Shown piece after piece: positions 51,298 to 61,899 of a stretch of DNA of 64,000 nt. Each line of letters begins with the position of its first letter. Position 1 is the first letter of the stretch. The notes under the pieces were generated by a model, which saw nothing but the letters and a program-made list of their open reading frames with translations, was not told the DNA's origin and did no database searches. Made by a program: the position numbers and the translations under genes. Source of the stretch: Opitutia bacterium (GTDB lineage: Bacteria; Verrucomicrobiota; Verrucomicrobiia; Opitutales; Seribacteraceae). The stretch is from NCBI GenBank assembly GCA_002722545.1, contig PBMI01000037.1, positions 1-64,000 of the forward strand, read 5' to 3'.

Positions 51298-53619
51298 TCA
51301 AGTGAGTTGCCAAACTTGGATATCGAAAGGAGCGATCTGCCTTGGTTTTGTTATCTTTTGACCCCAAAGCAAGGTTGCTTCAGCGAGATTACCTGCCGGG
51401 AAATTGGGTGCGTACGCCGGAGAATCGCCGGGGTTGATTAGAAGCAACCAGAAATTGGAACTGCCTTTTTCTTCGATGCCAAGACCGAACGCCCTGCCGT
51501 TATCCGGCGGAACCTCATGGTAAGAAAATGCGTCGAGCTTCACGGGGCGAAGAAACCTCCCTTGGTCGGACAACCTGAATTCGATCAGTGATCGTACCCA
51601 TTTGCTCAGTTCCTCGAACTTGCTTGCTTGTGAATAATTCAAGGCATTGAGATCTCCGCGTTGGTAAGTGTTTCGCACACCTTTTTTCCCTCGAAGAAAA
51701 TCCTGACCTGCCGAAAGCATCGGGATTCCCGGGGCAAGCAAGACCAAACCCAAGGCCAAACGGGCTTTCCTCTCAATCTCATAAGGCGGTTTGCCGTCTT
51801 TCCATTGATCCGGTTTGCAGAGACGGTCGATGAAAGCGTAATCGTCGTGACTTTCCAAGTAGTTAACGGACTGCCATGGATGCTCGTTTTCCTTGTCGAG
51901 TATTCCACTGAGCAGCTCAAAGACTACATTGGGTTGCGGGTGATCTTCCTTCACGAAATCAAGGATTCTTTCTCTGCAGGAATCACTCCAAAGAGAATAG
52001 CCGGTCAGGTTCATTCTTTCAGGCAAACGTCCTCGAAAGCTCCAAGGTTCTGCAATCAGGATTATGCCCGGCTTGATTTTCTTCAACTCATCTTCTATCT
52101 CGCCCAGTAACTCGATACCAATGAGTTCGCCGAGGTCGAACCGAAAACCGTCTAGGTCAAAGATTTGAACCAAGTGGATAACGCTGTCGAGCACAAGTTT
52201 GCGGGCTGCTTCGGATTGGCAATTCAGATCGTTTCCGCATCCACTGTGGTTAGTCAGTCTACCGATTTCATCGGTTGAGAAGTATAATTCCCGATCTATG
52301 CCAGCCAAATGATTGGGGATTCCGACGTGGTTGTATACGACATCGAGAATAACGGCCAATCCGGCATCGTGAAAGGCCTTGACCAATTCCTTGAATTCAT
52401 CGATGGCGGATCCGTTTTTGGGGTCACTTGCGTAAGGGGAAGCTGGTGCCATGAAACTGACGGGCATGTATCCCCAGTGGTACTCTTCTTTTGATTGTGA
52501 GTCGAATTCGAGGACAGGTTGGAGCTCAACTGCATTGACGCCTAGCTTGCGGAGGTAACAATCTTCCGATTTCAGCCATTTTGACAGTCCTCTGAATTCC
52601 ATGCGTTCTTCTTCGTCCAAGGCACAGGGCGCGTGGGCCAATAGATCTCGCAAGTGGGCTTCCGCAATGACCAAGTTCGCCATGTCGGGAGGAGCAAACA
52701 TACTTTCATGGGGAACTGGGGGCGGTGGATTGATTGCAATGCCCGGGCCCTCTCTTCCAACCGTTGCCAGGGCATACGGATCCAGTATCTTTTTCGTCAA
52801 GCTTTCTCGTGGGTTGTCGTGCTCATCGTGAGTGACCGCCAAGCGATAAAGTTTGCCAGTTGATTTTTCGGGAAATTCTACTGTCCAACTGCCGTCATCC
52901 TGAGAAACCATCGAGCGAACGGTTTCAACCTTTTCGGTGTCATCCTCGATAATCTCCAAATTCACCTGCTTGGCCCTTGGGGCATAAGCCCGGAACCAAC
53001 TACCATTGGAACGTTCGCGATATCCGAATTCCCCCCTCGGTCTTTCCCGTTTAAGGAAGTCAAGCTTGTGGCTATCGGGAGAGCCACTTATGTGAAAGCT
53101 AATCATGTCCTTGCCTGTCCGGCCTTGTTCGAAAATAAAATTAACGGCGCCCGGAAAGTTTTCTTCGACCCCGGGGAACGGATCCGGCGGTCCGAGCCAA
53201 ATGCCATCGTCCGTAATGAACTTGAACGCAAACGAGTCAAGGTGGGTGAGATCCTCCCAATTCATCCAAAGGCAAAGATTTTCACCCTCCAAATCCAGTT
53301 TCCAGCATTCGTCATTGATTGCTTCAGCCCACCCGTTCCATTCGCATGTCAGGAACACCTCGCGATCGTTCCACTTGAACAGGTAAGGGAACCGCTCGGG
53401 TTCGAGCAAGAAAACGACTTTGGCTCCGATTTTTGCGTAGCCTCCCAATTTAGCCCGTTCCCATGGGTCGACTGCCTCGAACTGAGAGCCCGCCATGCCC
53501 GCCATCTCTACCAAATCCATAGGCATGCTGGAACCATCCCAGTCCGTCTCCAAAAAAACGATGCCCTGCGTATCCTCTCTGCGCCAAATCTTTCCCCCTC
53601 CTTCGTACACCTCGGACAA
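51298..53619 (-). CDS. Glycoside hydrolase family 13 (pullulanase/isoamylase-like)
   Basis: 773 aa; DVVYNHVG, GFRFDLGEL, LIAEPWSF, NYLESHDDYAF GH13 regions; N-terminal CBM48-like segments. Confidence 0.9.
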   Translation of the reverse strand: MSEVYEGGGKIWRREDTQGIVFLETDWDGSSMPMDLVEMAGMAGSQFEAVDPWERAKLGGYAKIGAKVVFLLEPERFPYLFKWNDREVFLTCEWNGWAEAINDECWKLDLEGENLCLWMNWEDLTHLDSFAFKFITDDGIWLGPPDPFPGVEENFPGAVNFIFEQGRTGKDMISFHISGSPDSHKLDFLKRERPRGEFGYRERSNGSWFRAYAPRAKQVNLEIIEDDTEKVETVRSMVSQDDGSWTVEFPEKSTGKLYRLAVTHDEHDNPRESLTKKILDPYALATVGREGPGIAINPPPPVPHESMFAPPDMANLVIAEAHLRDLLAHAPCALDEEERMEFRGLSKWLKSEDCYLRKLGVNAVELQPVLEFDSQSKEEYHWGYMPVSFMAPASPYASDPKNGSAIDEFKELVKAFHDAGLAVILDVVYNHVGIPNHLAGIDRELYFSTDEIGRLTNHSGCGNDLNCQSEAARKLVLDSVIHLVQIFDLDGFRFDLGELIGIELLGEIEDELKKIKPGIILIAEPWSFRGRLPERMNLTGYSLWSDSCRERILDFVKEDHPQPNVVFELLSGILDKENEHPWQSVNYLESHDDYAFIDRLCKPDQWKDGKPPYEIERKARLALGLVLLAPGIPMLSAGQDFLRGKKGVRNTYQRGDLNALNYSQASKFEELSKWVRSLIEFRLSDQGRFLRPVKLDAFSYHEVPPDNGRAFGLGIEEKGSSNFWLLLINPGDSPAYAPNFPAGNLAEATLLWGQKITKPRQIAPFDIQVWQLT

Positions 53620-53695
53620 GCAAAGCGAAGCATCGGCAGAACGCCAATCGAAAAATTTTGCTCTTTTGGGAAACAGTCGCCATTATGATGTTCTT

Positions 53696-54835
53696 ATGTC
53701 GGGAACAGCTAAAGAACGCCTGTTGGTAGCTCTTTCGGGTGGGGTGGACAGTTCGGTTGCGGCTGCCCTGTTGAAGGATCAAGGGAATGAGGTTGAGGGC
53801 GTTTACGTCAGAACTTGGGAGCATGAGGACGACCTTCTCGGTGATTGTCCGGGGGCAAAGGATTTGGCTGATGCCGAAGCGGTGGCGGATACTCTGGGGA
53901 TTTCGTTCCAAGTCGTGAACTTCATTGATTTCTACCAACGGGAAGTCGTTTTACCGATGGTAAAGGGTTACGAAGAAGGCATCACCCCGAACCCGGACGT
54001 TCTTTGCAACCGGGCAATGAAGTTCGGAGCATTGCTTGAGCATGCTCGCGAAAACGGTTTTGATGGTTTGGCTACCGGCCATTATTGCATCCGCAAAATT
54101 ACCGCCGGTGGAAAAGCGGAACTTTGGGAGGGACGAGACAAAAACAAGGATCAATCTTATTTTCTAGCCCGGATCACGCGGGAGCAGCTATCAGGGGCGC
54201 GTTTTCCTCTCGGTCAAATTGAGAAGCCAAAGGTTCGTGAAATTGCCCGGGAACTCGATCTCCCCGTTGCCGAGAAGAAGGATAGCCAAGGGATTTGTTT
54301 TCTTGGAAAGGTCAAGGTGCCTGACTTTCTATCTAATTTTATCCAGGACAAGCCGGGTGATATCGTTACAACCAAGGGGGAAGTCGTCGGCCGGCATCAA
54401 GGTCTTCATCGATATACTCTGGGCCAACGCAGGGGGATTGGAGTGCCCTCGAATGCTGATCACGAAAATTTCGTCGTCACCGGCAAGGAGGAATCGTCCA
54501 ACCAACTAATCGTTGCCTTCGAGAATCCCGAAGAGCCTACGCTTTGGGGAAGGCGTTATGAGGTCGAGAATCTTTCTTTTCTTGGAGGCCAGCCTCTTTC
54601 CGGAGAATTTGAACTTTTGGGAAAGACTCGTTATCGGGACCCGTCGGTTGCCCTGTCCTTTCGTTCCCTTGATGATTCTCGGGCCGAAGTGGTATTTTGC
54701 GAATCCCAACGGGCACTTGCCCCCGGGCAAGTGCTTGCCCTGTATGATGGAGAAAGGCTTTTGGGTGGAGGAACCTATGCTCCTTCCGCCTTGGGTCGGG
54801 CCGACCTCTCATGCACCTTTACCATTTCCGCTTGA
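53696..54835 (+). CDS. mnmA: tRNA 2-thiouridine(34) synthase MnmA (start trimmed)
   Basis: LLVALSGGVDSSVAAALLKDQG, NPDVLCNRAMKFG, ATGHYCI, KKDSQGICFLG. Confidence 0.96.
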   Translation: MSGTAKERLLVALSGGVDSSVAAALLKDQGNEVEGVYVRTWEHEDDLLGDCPGAKDLADAEAVADTLGISFQVVNFIDFYQREVVLPMVKGYEEGITPNPDVLCNRAMKFGALLEHARENGFDGLATGHYCIRKITAGGKAELWEGRDKNKDQSYFLARITREQLSGARFPLGQIEKPKVREIARELDLPVAEKKDSQGICFLGKVKVPDFLSNFIQDKPGDIVTTKGEVVGRHQGLHRYTLGQRRGIGVPSNADHENFVVTGKEESSNQLIVAFENPEEPTLWGRRYEVENLSFLGGQPLSGEFELLGKTRYRDPSVALSFRSLDDSRAEVVFCESQRALAPGQVLALYDGERLLGGGTYAPSALGRADLSCTFTISA

Positions 54836-54893
54836 TTCACAGCTCTTATTCGATCACTAATAGGACAGTACCCTAGATCTTATTCTTCACAAC

Positions 54894-55595
54894 ATGCGAT
54901 TACGCCTATCCAAGAAAACTCGGAAAAAATTGCCTATCGGGGATGACCAAGCCCCTCTCAAGACCAAGCAAAATCTTGAGGAGCATTTGCAATCCGCCGT
55001 TTCCTTTCTTCAGACGCAACAGAACGTGCTGGTACGCACCGTTGAGATTTTGGAGGAAATAGGAGATTTGGCGGCAACCATGAAGGCTGATATCATTCGT
55101 TCCATTACATTGGACGACGAAAAAAAATCCCGTGATAAGTTCAAGGAACTCAGGCAAGAACTCAAATGGCTTTGCAGTTTGGAGTTCAACCAGAAAAGCC
55201 TTTTCAGCCAAAACGGAGCCGATACTTCATTCAAACTTTTCAAGGATGCGAGTGCAAGCGCCCCCAAGATCAATCAGCCCGCGGCCCCCCATTTTCTAGG
55301 ACCCCTGCAAGATTCGGACGAGCAGATCAATGCCGATCAAATCCAGAAATCCCTACAGGCCTTGCAGGAAATGCTTGGACAATCGGATGCGGCTGAAAAC
55401 GACTTGCAAACCAGCTTTGAGGCTCTTGCAGCTGATCCTGAAGCCCAAAAGAAGCTCAAGTTTCTTGAGGAAAGAGTCAAAACTTGGGTCTCCGAAGTGA
55501 TTGAAGGACATGACGGACTTACCGTTCAAGCGAACTTGCTGGGAAATCGCGTGGACGGATTGATTCGCGGTATTCAAGGGTTGAGTTCGGAATGA
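54894..55595 (+). CDS. Conserved hypothetical, predicted coiled coil
   Basis: 233 aa; charged helical sequence; frame and start consistent with the operon-like run. Confidence 0.6.
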   Translation: MRLRLSKKTRKKLPIGDDQAPLKTKQNLEEHLQSAVSFLQTQQNVLVRTVEILEEIGDLAATMKADIIRSITLDDEKKSRDKFKELRQELKWLCSLEFNQKSLFSQNGADTSFKLFKDASASAPKINQPAAPHFLGPLQDSDEQINADQIQKSLQALQEMLGQSDAAENDLQTSFEALAADPEAQKKLKFLEERVKTWVSEVIEGHDGLTVQANLLGNRVDGLIRGIQGLSSE

Positions 55596-55810
55596 ATCAG
55601 ACTCGCCCCTCCTCGAACCCGTCACCCGGAGGAAAGGAAAGGCCTTTTCTAGGGATTCACTATGTTAGCTGCGGGACTTACGGCAGGATTTACAAGAACA
55701 AGACCGGGGATTCTTACATTGGGAACTGCCCTCGTTGCATGCATCCCGTCCGTGTCCGTATCGGACCGGGTGGAACCGGCAACCGCTTCTTCAAATGCTT
55801 TTGTCCTTAA
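55592..55810 (+). CDS. Small zinc-ribbon-like conserved hypothetical protein
   Basis: 72 aa; FLGIHYVSCGTYGRIYKNKTGDSYIGNCPRCMHPVRVRIGPGGTGNRFFKCFCP; overlaps the preceding stop. Confidence 0.7.
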   Translation: MNQTRPSSNPSPGGKERPFLGIHYVSCGTYGRIYKNKTGDSYIGNCPRCMHPVRVRIGPGGTGNRFFKCFCP

Positions 55811-55825
55811 GGGGAAGTCTAACAC

Positions 55826-56293
55826 TTGGGCGATTCATTTCACTCTTCGGCAAAGGCAATTGTAACCCGCGGACACGGTATTGCTTCCGGCAAAACTTCG
55901 GATTCCCGCTTTCCCGAAGGTACTCTGGCGTTACAGGTTCCTGTCTTCAGGGATTTGGGTTTGGATCTCAGGGATTTTTTTTCTGGGACGCTGAACCTTT
56001 CGATTCATCCTTATTCTTGCCGGTTGGGCGTGCCTGATCATTCTTTTCCTCAAGTCAAGTGGACAGACAGTATTCCGCCCGAGAATTTCTCGTTTTACCG
56101 GTGTCGAATTCGCTTGCTTGGCGAGACGGATTTTGTCGGGGCCCTCGTTTACTGGCCACATCCCTCGACGAAACCGGAATTCCATCAGGACCCTCATGTG
56201 CTTGAAGTGCTAGCCCCAAGAATTCCGGGTGCGGATTATGGCAAGAAAATGGAAGTCACGGCTGATTCCAATACACTCGAATTTTCTCTTTAG
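55826..56293 (+). CDS. Conserved hypothetical protein
   Basis: 155 aa ORF following in the same run; no recognised motif. Confidence 0.55.
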   Translation: MGDSFHSSAKAIVTRGHGIASGKTSDSRFPEGTLALQVPVFRDLGLDLRDFFSGTLNLSIHPYSCRLGVPDHSFPQVKWTDSIPPENFSFYRCRIRLLGETDFVGALVYWPHPSTKPEFHQDPHVLEVLAPRIPGADYGKKMEVTADSNTLEFSL

Positions 56294-56403
56294 GGAAGTT
56301 GATTCCATCGAAATTTTCACAGTTCGAACCCTTTTTTTCAAGTTTTACTTGTTTTTACGTGCTTTCCCGAATACGAGAGAAGTCCACGTGAATTTTTCAA
56401 ATT

Positions 56404-59160
56404 ATGAATAATCCCAGTTTTGCCAATCGTTGGAATGTCGATGAAATTGATCGCAACTACCTTAGGTGGTTGAAGTCACCTTCTGATTTGGAGCCTGAAT
56501 GGCAATATTTTTTCGAGGGTTTTCATCTTGGTAATGAGGGTTCTTCTTCTCCTTTGCCCCAACCGGAATCAAGTTCTTCGGCAGTCGACTCAAGTGATTC
56601 GGCGATTGAAAAGCATGCCCGGTTGTATGGAGCAATTTATGCCTTTCGTGATATCGGTCATACGCAGGCCACTTTCGATCCGTTGCAGTTAAATACTGAA
56701 GAAAACCCCCGATTAAGCCTTGATCGATTGGGTTTTCAAGAATCCGACCTGGATGAGATTCATTTCACTGGTAATTATCTGGGCGGTCAGCGAATGTCCG
56801 TGGGCACTCTTTTCAAGCGACTCAAAAATACTTACTGCGGGAACGTCGGAGTCGAGTACCTCCATATACAGGCCACTGAAAAAAGAAGATGGATTCAGTC
56901 CAAGATCGAGCCCAATGAATGCAAACCGTCCTTTAGCCACGACGAAAAAATCCGAATTTTGCGTAAGATCATTCAAGCCGAGGAATTCGAGAGTTTTCTT
57001 CATACCCGTTACGTTGGGCAGAAGCGTTTCTCTTTGGAGGGAGGCGAAACTCTGATCACTGCCCTCGATACTATTTTTCAAAGATGTCCGGATGAAGGGG
57101 TGGAAGAAATCGTCATGGGGATGGCTCACCGGGGCAGGTTGAATGTTTTGGCCAACGTCATGGGCAAATCGCATGAGTTTATCTTCCGCGAATTTTCTGA
57201 AAATTTTGTCCCTGACGGAGCACACGGTAGTGGAGACGTCAAGTACCACCTGGGCTACGAAGCCGTGCGAACCACCTCCAATGGTCAGCAAGTCGTTATC
57301 CATCTTTCTCCCAATCCCAGTCACCTGGAAGCGGTGAATGGAGTCGTTGAGGGGAAAGCCCGGGCCAGACAGCGCCTTCGGGGAGACGCGGAGCGTAGCC
57401 GGGTGCTTCCTATTTTGGTTCATGGCGATGCCGCGATGGCTGGCCAGGGCGTAGTCGCGGAAGTCTTCAACTTTTCTAAACTGGCGGGATATCGCACCGG
57501 GGGAACCGTACACGTGGTCGTAAATAACCAGATCGGGTTTACGACGGACCCGGCGGATGCACGTTCAAGTCTTTATTGCACCGATGTGGCCAAAGCGATT
57601 GGTTGCCCTATCTTTCACGTCAACGGAAACGACCCCTTGGCCGTGGCAATGGTTGCGGAGATTGCCCTCGCCTACCGGCAGAAATTTCGCGAAGACGTGG
57701 TGATTGACGTCAATTGCTACCGTAAGCACGGACATAACGAAGCGGATGACCCTGCTTTTACTCAACCAATTCTTTACCGCAAGATCAAGGCAATGCCTTC
57801 CATTTCCAGCTTGATTTCGAAGCAACTGGTGGCGGAAGGAGAATCCACTGAAGAGGAGTGCGCTGAAATTCATAATCGCTTGCGTCGCCAGTTGGATGCT
57901 TCGCTCGAAAAAGTCAAAACCGTTAAGAAATCAAGCACCTTCGATGGCTCGATGGCGGTTCGGCAAATCCCTTACGATTTTACCCCCGTCGACACCTCCG
58001 TTGCAAAAAAGGAGTTGGACAAGGTCATCAAGGCTCTTTCCACCCGTCCCGAAGATTTTAAGCTTAACCATAAAATCAAGCGTCAGGTGGACGCCAAGGC
58101 CAAAAATTACAAAGCCGGTCAAGGTATCGACTGGGGGCTTGCCGAGTTACTCGCCTTTGGCTCTCTCATGCTTGAGGGAACACCTGTGCGCTTATCCGGT
58201 CAGGATAGTGAACGGGGGACATTCAGTCATCGTCATGCCGTGTGGTACGATTCGGAGGATCGGACCCGTTACTTACCGCTTCTGAATATGGAGGATAGGC
58301 AGGGCAAGTTCTGCGTGTACAACTCCCTTCTTTCGGAAGCTGCCGTTCTTGCCTTTGATTACGGGTATTCCTTGGATTATCCAAGTATGTTAAGTATTTG
58401 GGAGGCTCAATTTGGGGATTTTGCCAATGGAGCCCAAGTGATTATCGACCAGTTTATCATGAGTGCCGAAGATAAGTGGGGAGCCGTTTCGGACATCGTT
58501 CTCTTGCTCCCCCATGGTTTTGAAGGTCAGGGGCCAGAGCACAGTTCGGCAAGGCTCGAGCGATTCCTGCAAGGATGCGCCGAGGATAACGTCGTTGTGG
58601 CCAATCTGACCACCCCGTCTCAATACTTTCACGCCTTGCGCCGTCAAAAAATCAAAGAATACGCAAAACCACTTATAATTATGGCTCCGAAAAGCCTCCT
58701 CCGGCACAAATCCTGTGTATCCGAGCTCAAGGAGTTGACCCGGGGTGGGTTTCAGGAGTTTCTTCCGGACCCCGTACCAAGCACCAAGACCGAAACCCTG
58801 GTTCTTTGCTCCGGCAAGGTTTATTATGACCTTTTGGAGGCAAGGGAGGCAGTCAGGTCTCCCAAGTCAACCATCGTTCGCGTCGAGCAATTCTATCCTT
58901 TCAACAAGGAAAAATTCAACGAAGTGGTGAAACCCTTCGCCGATGCCAAACGAATTGTCTGGTGCCAGGAGGAACCCGAAAATATGGGAGCTTGGTCTTT
59001 CTTGGCTCCTTTTCTGGAAGAGTGTTTCGACCGTAAACCCGAATACGTGGGTCGCACCGCAACGGCAAGCCCAGCGACGGGTTCCCTCACGCTTCACAAG
59101 CAAGAGCAAGCCGAGATCGTAGAGAAAGCCTTGGGTCTCGACACAAACAAGAAAAAGTAA
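56404..59160 (+). CDS. sucA: 2-oxoglutarate dehydrogenase E1 component
   Basis: 918 aa; [74 protein letters not shown]. Confidence 0.97.
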   Translation: MNNPSFANRWNVDEIDRNYLRWLKSPSDLEPEWQYFFEGFHLGNEGSSSPLPQPESSSSAVDSSDSAIEKHARLYGAIYAFRDIGHTQATFDPLQLNTEENPRLSLDRLGFQESDLDEIHFTGNYLGGQRMSVGTLFKRLKNTYCGNVGVEYLHIQATEKRRWIQSKIEPNECKPSFSHDEKIRILRKIIQAEEFESFLHTRYVGQKRFSLEGGETLITALDTIFQRCPDEGVEEIVMGMAHRGRLNVLANVMGKSHEFIFREFSENFVPDGAHGSGDVKYHLGYEAVRTTSNGQQVVIHLSPNPSHLEAVNGVVEGKARARQRLRGDAERSRVLPILVHGDAAMAGQGVVAEVFNFSKLAGYRTGGTVHVVVNNQIGFTTDPADARSSLYCTDVAKAIGCPIFHVNGNDPLAVAMVAEIALAYRQKFREDVVIDVNCYRKHGHNEADDPAFTQPILYRKIKAMPSISSLISKQLVAEGESTEEECAEIHNRLRRQLDASLEKVKTVKKSSTFDGSMAVRQIPYDFTPVDTSVAKKELDKVIKALSTRPEDFKLNHKIKRQVDAKAKNYKAGQGIDWGLAELLAFGSLMLEGTPVRLSGQDSERGTFSHRHAVWYDSEDRTRYLPLLNMEDRQGKFCVYNSLLSEAAVLAFDYGYSLDYPSMLSIWEAQFGDFANGAQVIIDQFIMSAEDKWGAVSDIVLLLPHGFEGQGPEHSSARLERFLQGCAEDNVVVANLTTPSQYFHALRRQKIKEYAKPLIIMAPKSLLRHKSCVSELKELTRGGFQEFLPDPVPSTKTETLVLCSGKVYYDLLEAREAVRSPKSTIVRVEQFYPFNKEKFNEVVKPFADAKRIVWCQEEPENMGAWSFLAPFLEECFDRKPEYVGRTATASPATGSLTLHKQEQAEIVEKALGLDTNKKK

Positions 59161-59176
59161 CAACCCTTTTTTTATC

Positions 59177-60487
59177 ATGGCCATTGAAGTAAAGATTCCC
59201 GCCCTCGGCGAGTCGATCAGTTCAGGTATCCTTTCGAGTTGGAAGGTTACGGAAGGATCCTATGTCGAGATTGATCAACCAATTTATGAGCTTGAGACCG
59301 ACAAGATCACCCAAGAAGGTCTAGCCGAGACGGCCGGCTTGATCTCTTTTCTCGCCCAGGAAGGAGATGAAGTTGAGATTGGCGCAACGATTGCCAGTAT
59401 TGATGAAGCCGCATCCAAACCAACGGGAGATTCCCCATCTGAGACCAAGCCATCGGATCCCGCCGAGGAAAGCTCCGAGGCCACCCCACCTGAAGAAAAA
59501 AAGGACCCACCCAAGGAAAAGGAGGTTACCCCGCCCCCCTCGGTTTTGGCTGAAGCTACCCCTGCCGACCCTACCATCCCCCATTCCCCTGCAGTTAGAA
59601 AGATTCTTGCGGAGACTGGAATCGATCCCTCCACTCTTTCTGGTTCGGGTAAAGACGGCAGACTGACCAAGGCCGACGTTCTCGGTGCAGTGAAGGCAGG
59701 ATCGGCTCCTTCCACCCCAATTCCTGAACCAGCCCCTTCAGTCAAGTCACCCCCGCTCAAGGAGTCCGGTTCTAGTCAGATAGCAAACGAGCGCAGTACA
59801 CGCCGCCCCCTTTCCCCAATTCGGCGCAAAATTGCCGCCCGTTTGGTCGAGGCTCAACAAACGGCGGCCATTCTCTCGACCTTCAACGAAGTCGACCTCA
59901 CGGCAGTCATGGCCTTGCGTAAAAGCCACCAGGATTCCTTCGTAAAACAAAACGGGGTCAAGCTTGGCTTCATGTCCTTTTTCGTAAAAGCCGTAGTCCA
60001 TGCTCTGCAGGCGGTTCCTGGCATTAACTCCCGTATGGAGGGCAATGACCTGGTGGAAAACCATTATTATGACATTGGTGTGGCAGTTGGCACCGAGAAA
60101 GGACTTGTCGTCCCGGTTTTGCGCGATTGCGAAAAGCTTTCCTTTGCCGAGATCGAAAAAGGAATCGTAGGCTTTGCCGAAAAAGCAAGATCCGGTGGCA
60201 TTACCCTGGAGGACATGCAAGGCGGATGCTTCACCATAACGAATGGAGGGATTTACGGATCCATGCTTTCGACCCCTATCATCAACCCACCCCAAAGCGG
60301 AATTCTTGGAATGCACGCCATTCAGGAACGGGCCGTTGTGAGCAACGGTGAGATCGTCATTCGTCCGATGATGTATCTCGCCTTGTCTTACGACCACCGA
60401 GTCGTCGACGGCAAAGAAGCGGTGACTTTCTTGATCAAGATCAAAGAAGCAATCGAGGAACCGGCCCGTCTGGCCTTGGGAATCTAA
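59177..60487 (+). CDS. sucB: Dihydrolipoamide succinyltransferase E2 component
   Basis: Lipoyl domain ([15 protein letters not shown]), E3-binding domain, catalytic [16 protein letters not shown]. Confidence 0.96.
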   Translation: MAIEVKIPALGESISSGILSSWKVTEGSYVEIDQPIYELETDKITQEGLAETAGLISFLAQEGDEVEIGATIASIDEAASKPTGDSPSETKPSDPAEESSEATPPEEKKDPPKEKEVTPPPSVLAEATPADPTIPHSPAVRKILAETGIDPSTLSGSGKDGRLTKADVLGAVKAGSAPSTPIPEPAPSVKSPPLKESGSSQIANERSTRRPLSPIRRKIAARLVEAQQTAAILSTFNEVDLTAVMALRKSHQDSFVKQNGVKLGFMSFFVKAVVHALQAVPGINSRMEGNDLVENHYYDIGVAVGTEKGLVVPVLRDCEKLSFAEIEKGIVGFAEKARSGGITLEDMQGGCFTITNGGIYGSMLSTPIINPPQSGILGMHAIQERAVVSNGEIVIRPMMYLALSYDHRVVDGKEAVTFLIKIKEAIEEPARLALGI

Positions 60488-60489
60488 TC

Positions 60490-61896
60490 ATGAGTAAATT
60501 GCAAGAGTTCGACGTCGTCGTAATAGGAGCTGGGCCGGGTGGTTACGTCTGCGCCATCCGATGCTCCCAACTGGGAATGAAGACTGCCTTGGTGGAGAAG
60601 AATCCGCGTTTGGGGGGGACCTGTCTGAACGTCGGCTGTATCCCGAGCAAGGCTCTTTTGCACTCCACCGAAATTTACCACGAACTCATGCATGGAGCGT
60701 CCGCCCACGGCATCATGGCCAAGGGGATTAGTCACGACCTGCCCGCCTTGATGAAAAGGAAGGACTCGGTGGTCGACCAGCTTGGCAAGGGCGTGAAGGG
60801 GTTGGTTTCGAAAAAAGGCGTGACCGTCCTTACCGGTTCCGCCCGCCTTCTCGGCGAGGGCCAAGTCGAAGTCTCTTCCGACCAAGCGAAAGAAGTGGTC
60901 AAGGCCAGGGATATCATACTTGCAACAGGCTCAAAGCCCGTGGAGTTACCCTTTCTGCCTTTCGATGGAAAACAGGTCGTTCACAGCGATCATGCGATCG
61001 CCTTTGACAAAACCCCCAAGAAAATGATCGTTGTAGGGGGAGGTGCAATTGGGCTTGAACTCGGTTGCGTGTGGTCGCGTTTGGGAACGAAGGTGACGGT
61101 CGTCGAATTTCTGCCCGAGATTTGTCCGCAATTGGATTCGGATGTAGCGAAAGCCGCTCGTCGGATCCTTTCCAAGCAAGGGCTTGAATTCATGCTTTCG
61201 ACCAAGGTAGCGTCCGCCCGCTCCACCAAAACAAAGACCACTTTGACCGTAGAGAACGAAAAAGGGAGCTCGGAGATTGAGGCCGAGCGCGTATTGGTTG
61301 CCGTAGGCCGTGCTCCTTGTTCGGATGGACTTGGCTTATCCGAGGTCGGGGTCGAGCAGGATGAAAAGGGACGGGTTCTCGTCGATTCGAATTTTTCCAC
61401 CAACGTTTCTGGTATCCGGGCGATCGGGGACTTGATTCCCGGACCCATGCTTGCCCACAAAGCCGAAGAGGATGGAGTCGCTTGCGCTGAAATCCTCGCG
61501 GGCCAGGCGGGGCACGTCAATTACGACATGGTCCCGGGAGTCGTTTACGTCGATCCGGAGATCGCCAACGTTGGCTTGAGCGAAGCACAGGCCAAGGAAA
61601 GACAGATCCCTACCCGATGCGGATCTTTTCCCATGGCCGCTAATGGTCGAGCCCTTGCGACGGGAGCAACCGATGGAATCGTCAAGGTGGTGGCTCATTC
61701 TGAGACCGACCGTTTGCTAGGGGTTCAAATCGTTGCCAAAGGTGCTTCTGAGTTGATCGCTTCCGCGGTTGCTCACATGGAATACGGTGGCTCGGCCGAG
61801 GATTTGGCCCGCACCATTCACGCTCATCCCACCCTGGCTGAATCCCTCAAGGAAGCTGCTTTGAGTACCGACGGTATCGGGCTGCATAGCCTTTAG
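60490..61896 (+). CDS. lpd: Dihydrolipoamide dehydrogenase E3
   Basis: VIGAGPGGYVCAIR, GGTCLNVGCIPSKALLHSTE, RAIGDLIPGPMLAHKAEEDG, HAHPTLAESLKEA. Confidence 0.97.
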   Translation: MSKLQEFDVVVIGAGPGGYVCAIRCSQLGMKTALVEKNPRLGGTCLNVGCIPSKALLHSTEIYHELMHGASAHGIMAKGISHDLPALMKRKDSVVDQLGKGVKGLVSKKGVTVLTGSARLLGEGQVEVSSDQAKEVVKARDIILATGSKPVELPFLPFDGKQVVHSDHAIAFDKTPKKMIVVGGGAIGLELGCVWSRLGTKVTVVEFLPEICPQLDSDVAKAARRILSKQGLEFMLSTKVASARSTKTKTTLTVENEKGSSEIEAERVLVAVGRAPCSDGLGLSEVGVEQDEKGRVLVDSNFSTNVSGIRAIGDLIPGPMLAHKAEEDGVACAEILAGQAGHVNYDMVPGVVYVDPEIANVGLSEAQAKERQIPTRCGSFPMAANGRALATGATDGIVKVVAHSETDRLLGVQIVAKGASELIASAVAHMEYGGSAEDLARTIHAHPTLAESLKEAALSTDGIGLHSL

Positions 61897-61899
61897 ACC

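Noticed and set aside
53495-53695. N-terminal extension of mnmA in the ORF track
   Set aside because: The extension covers the divergent GH13 5' end and promoter; the conserved MnmA N-terminus begins at ATG 53696.
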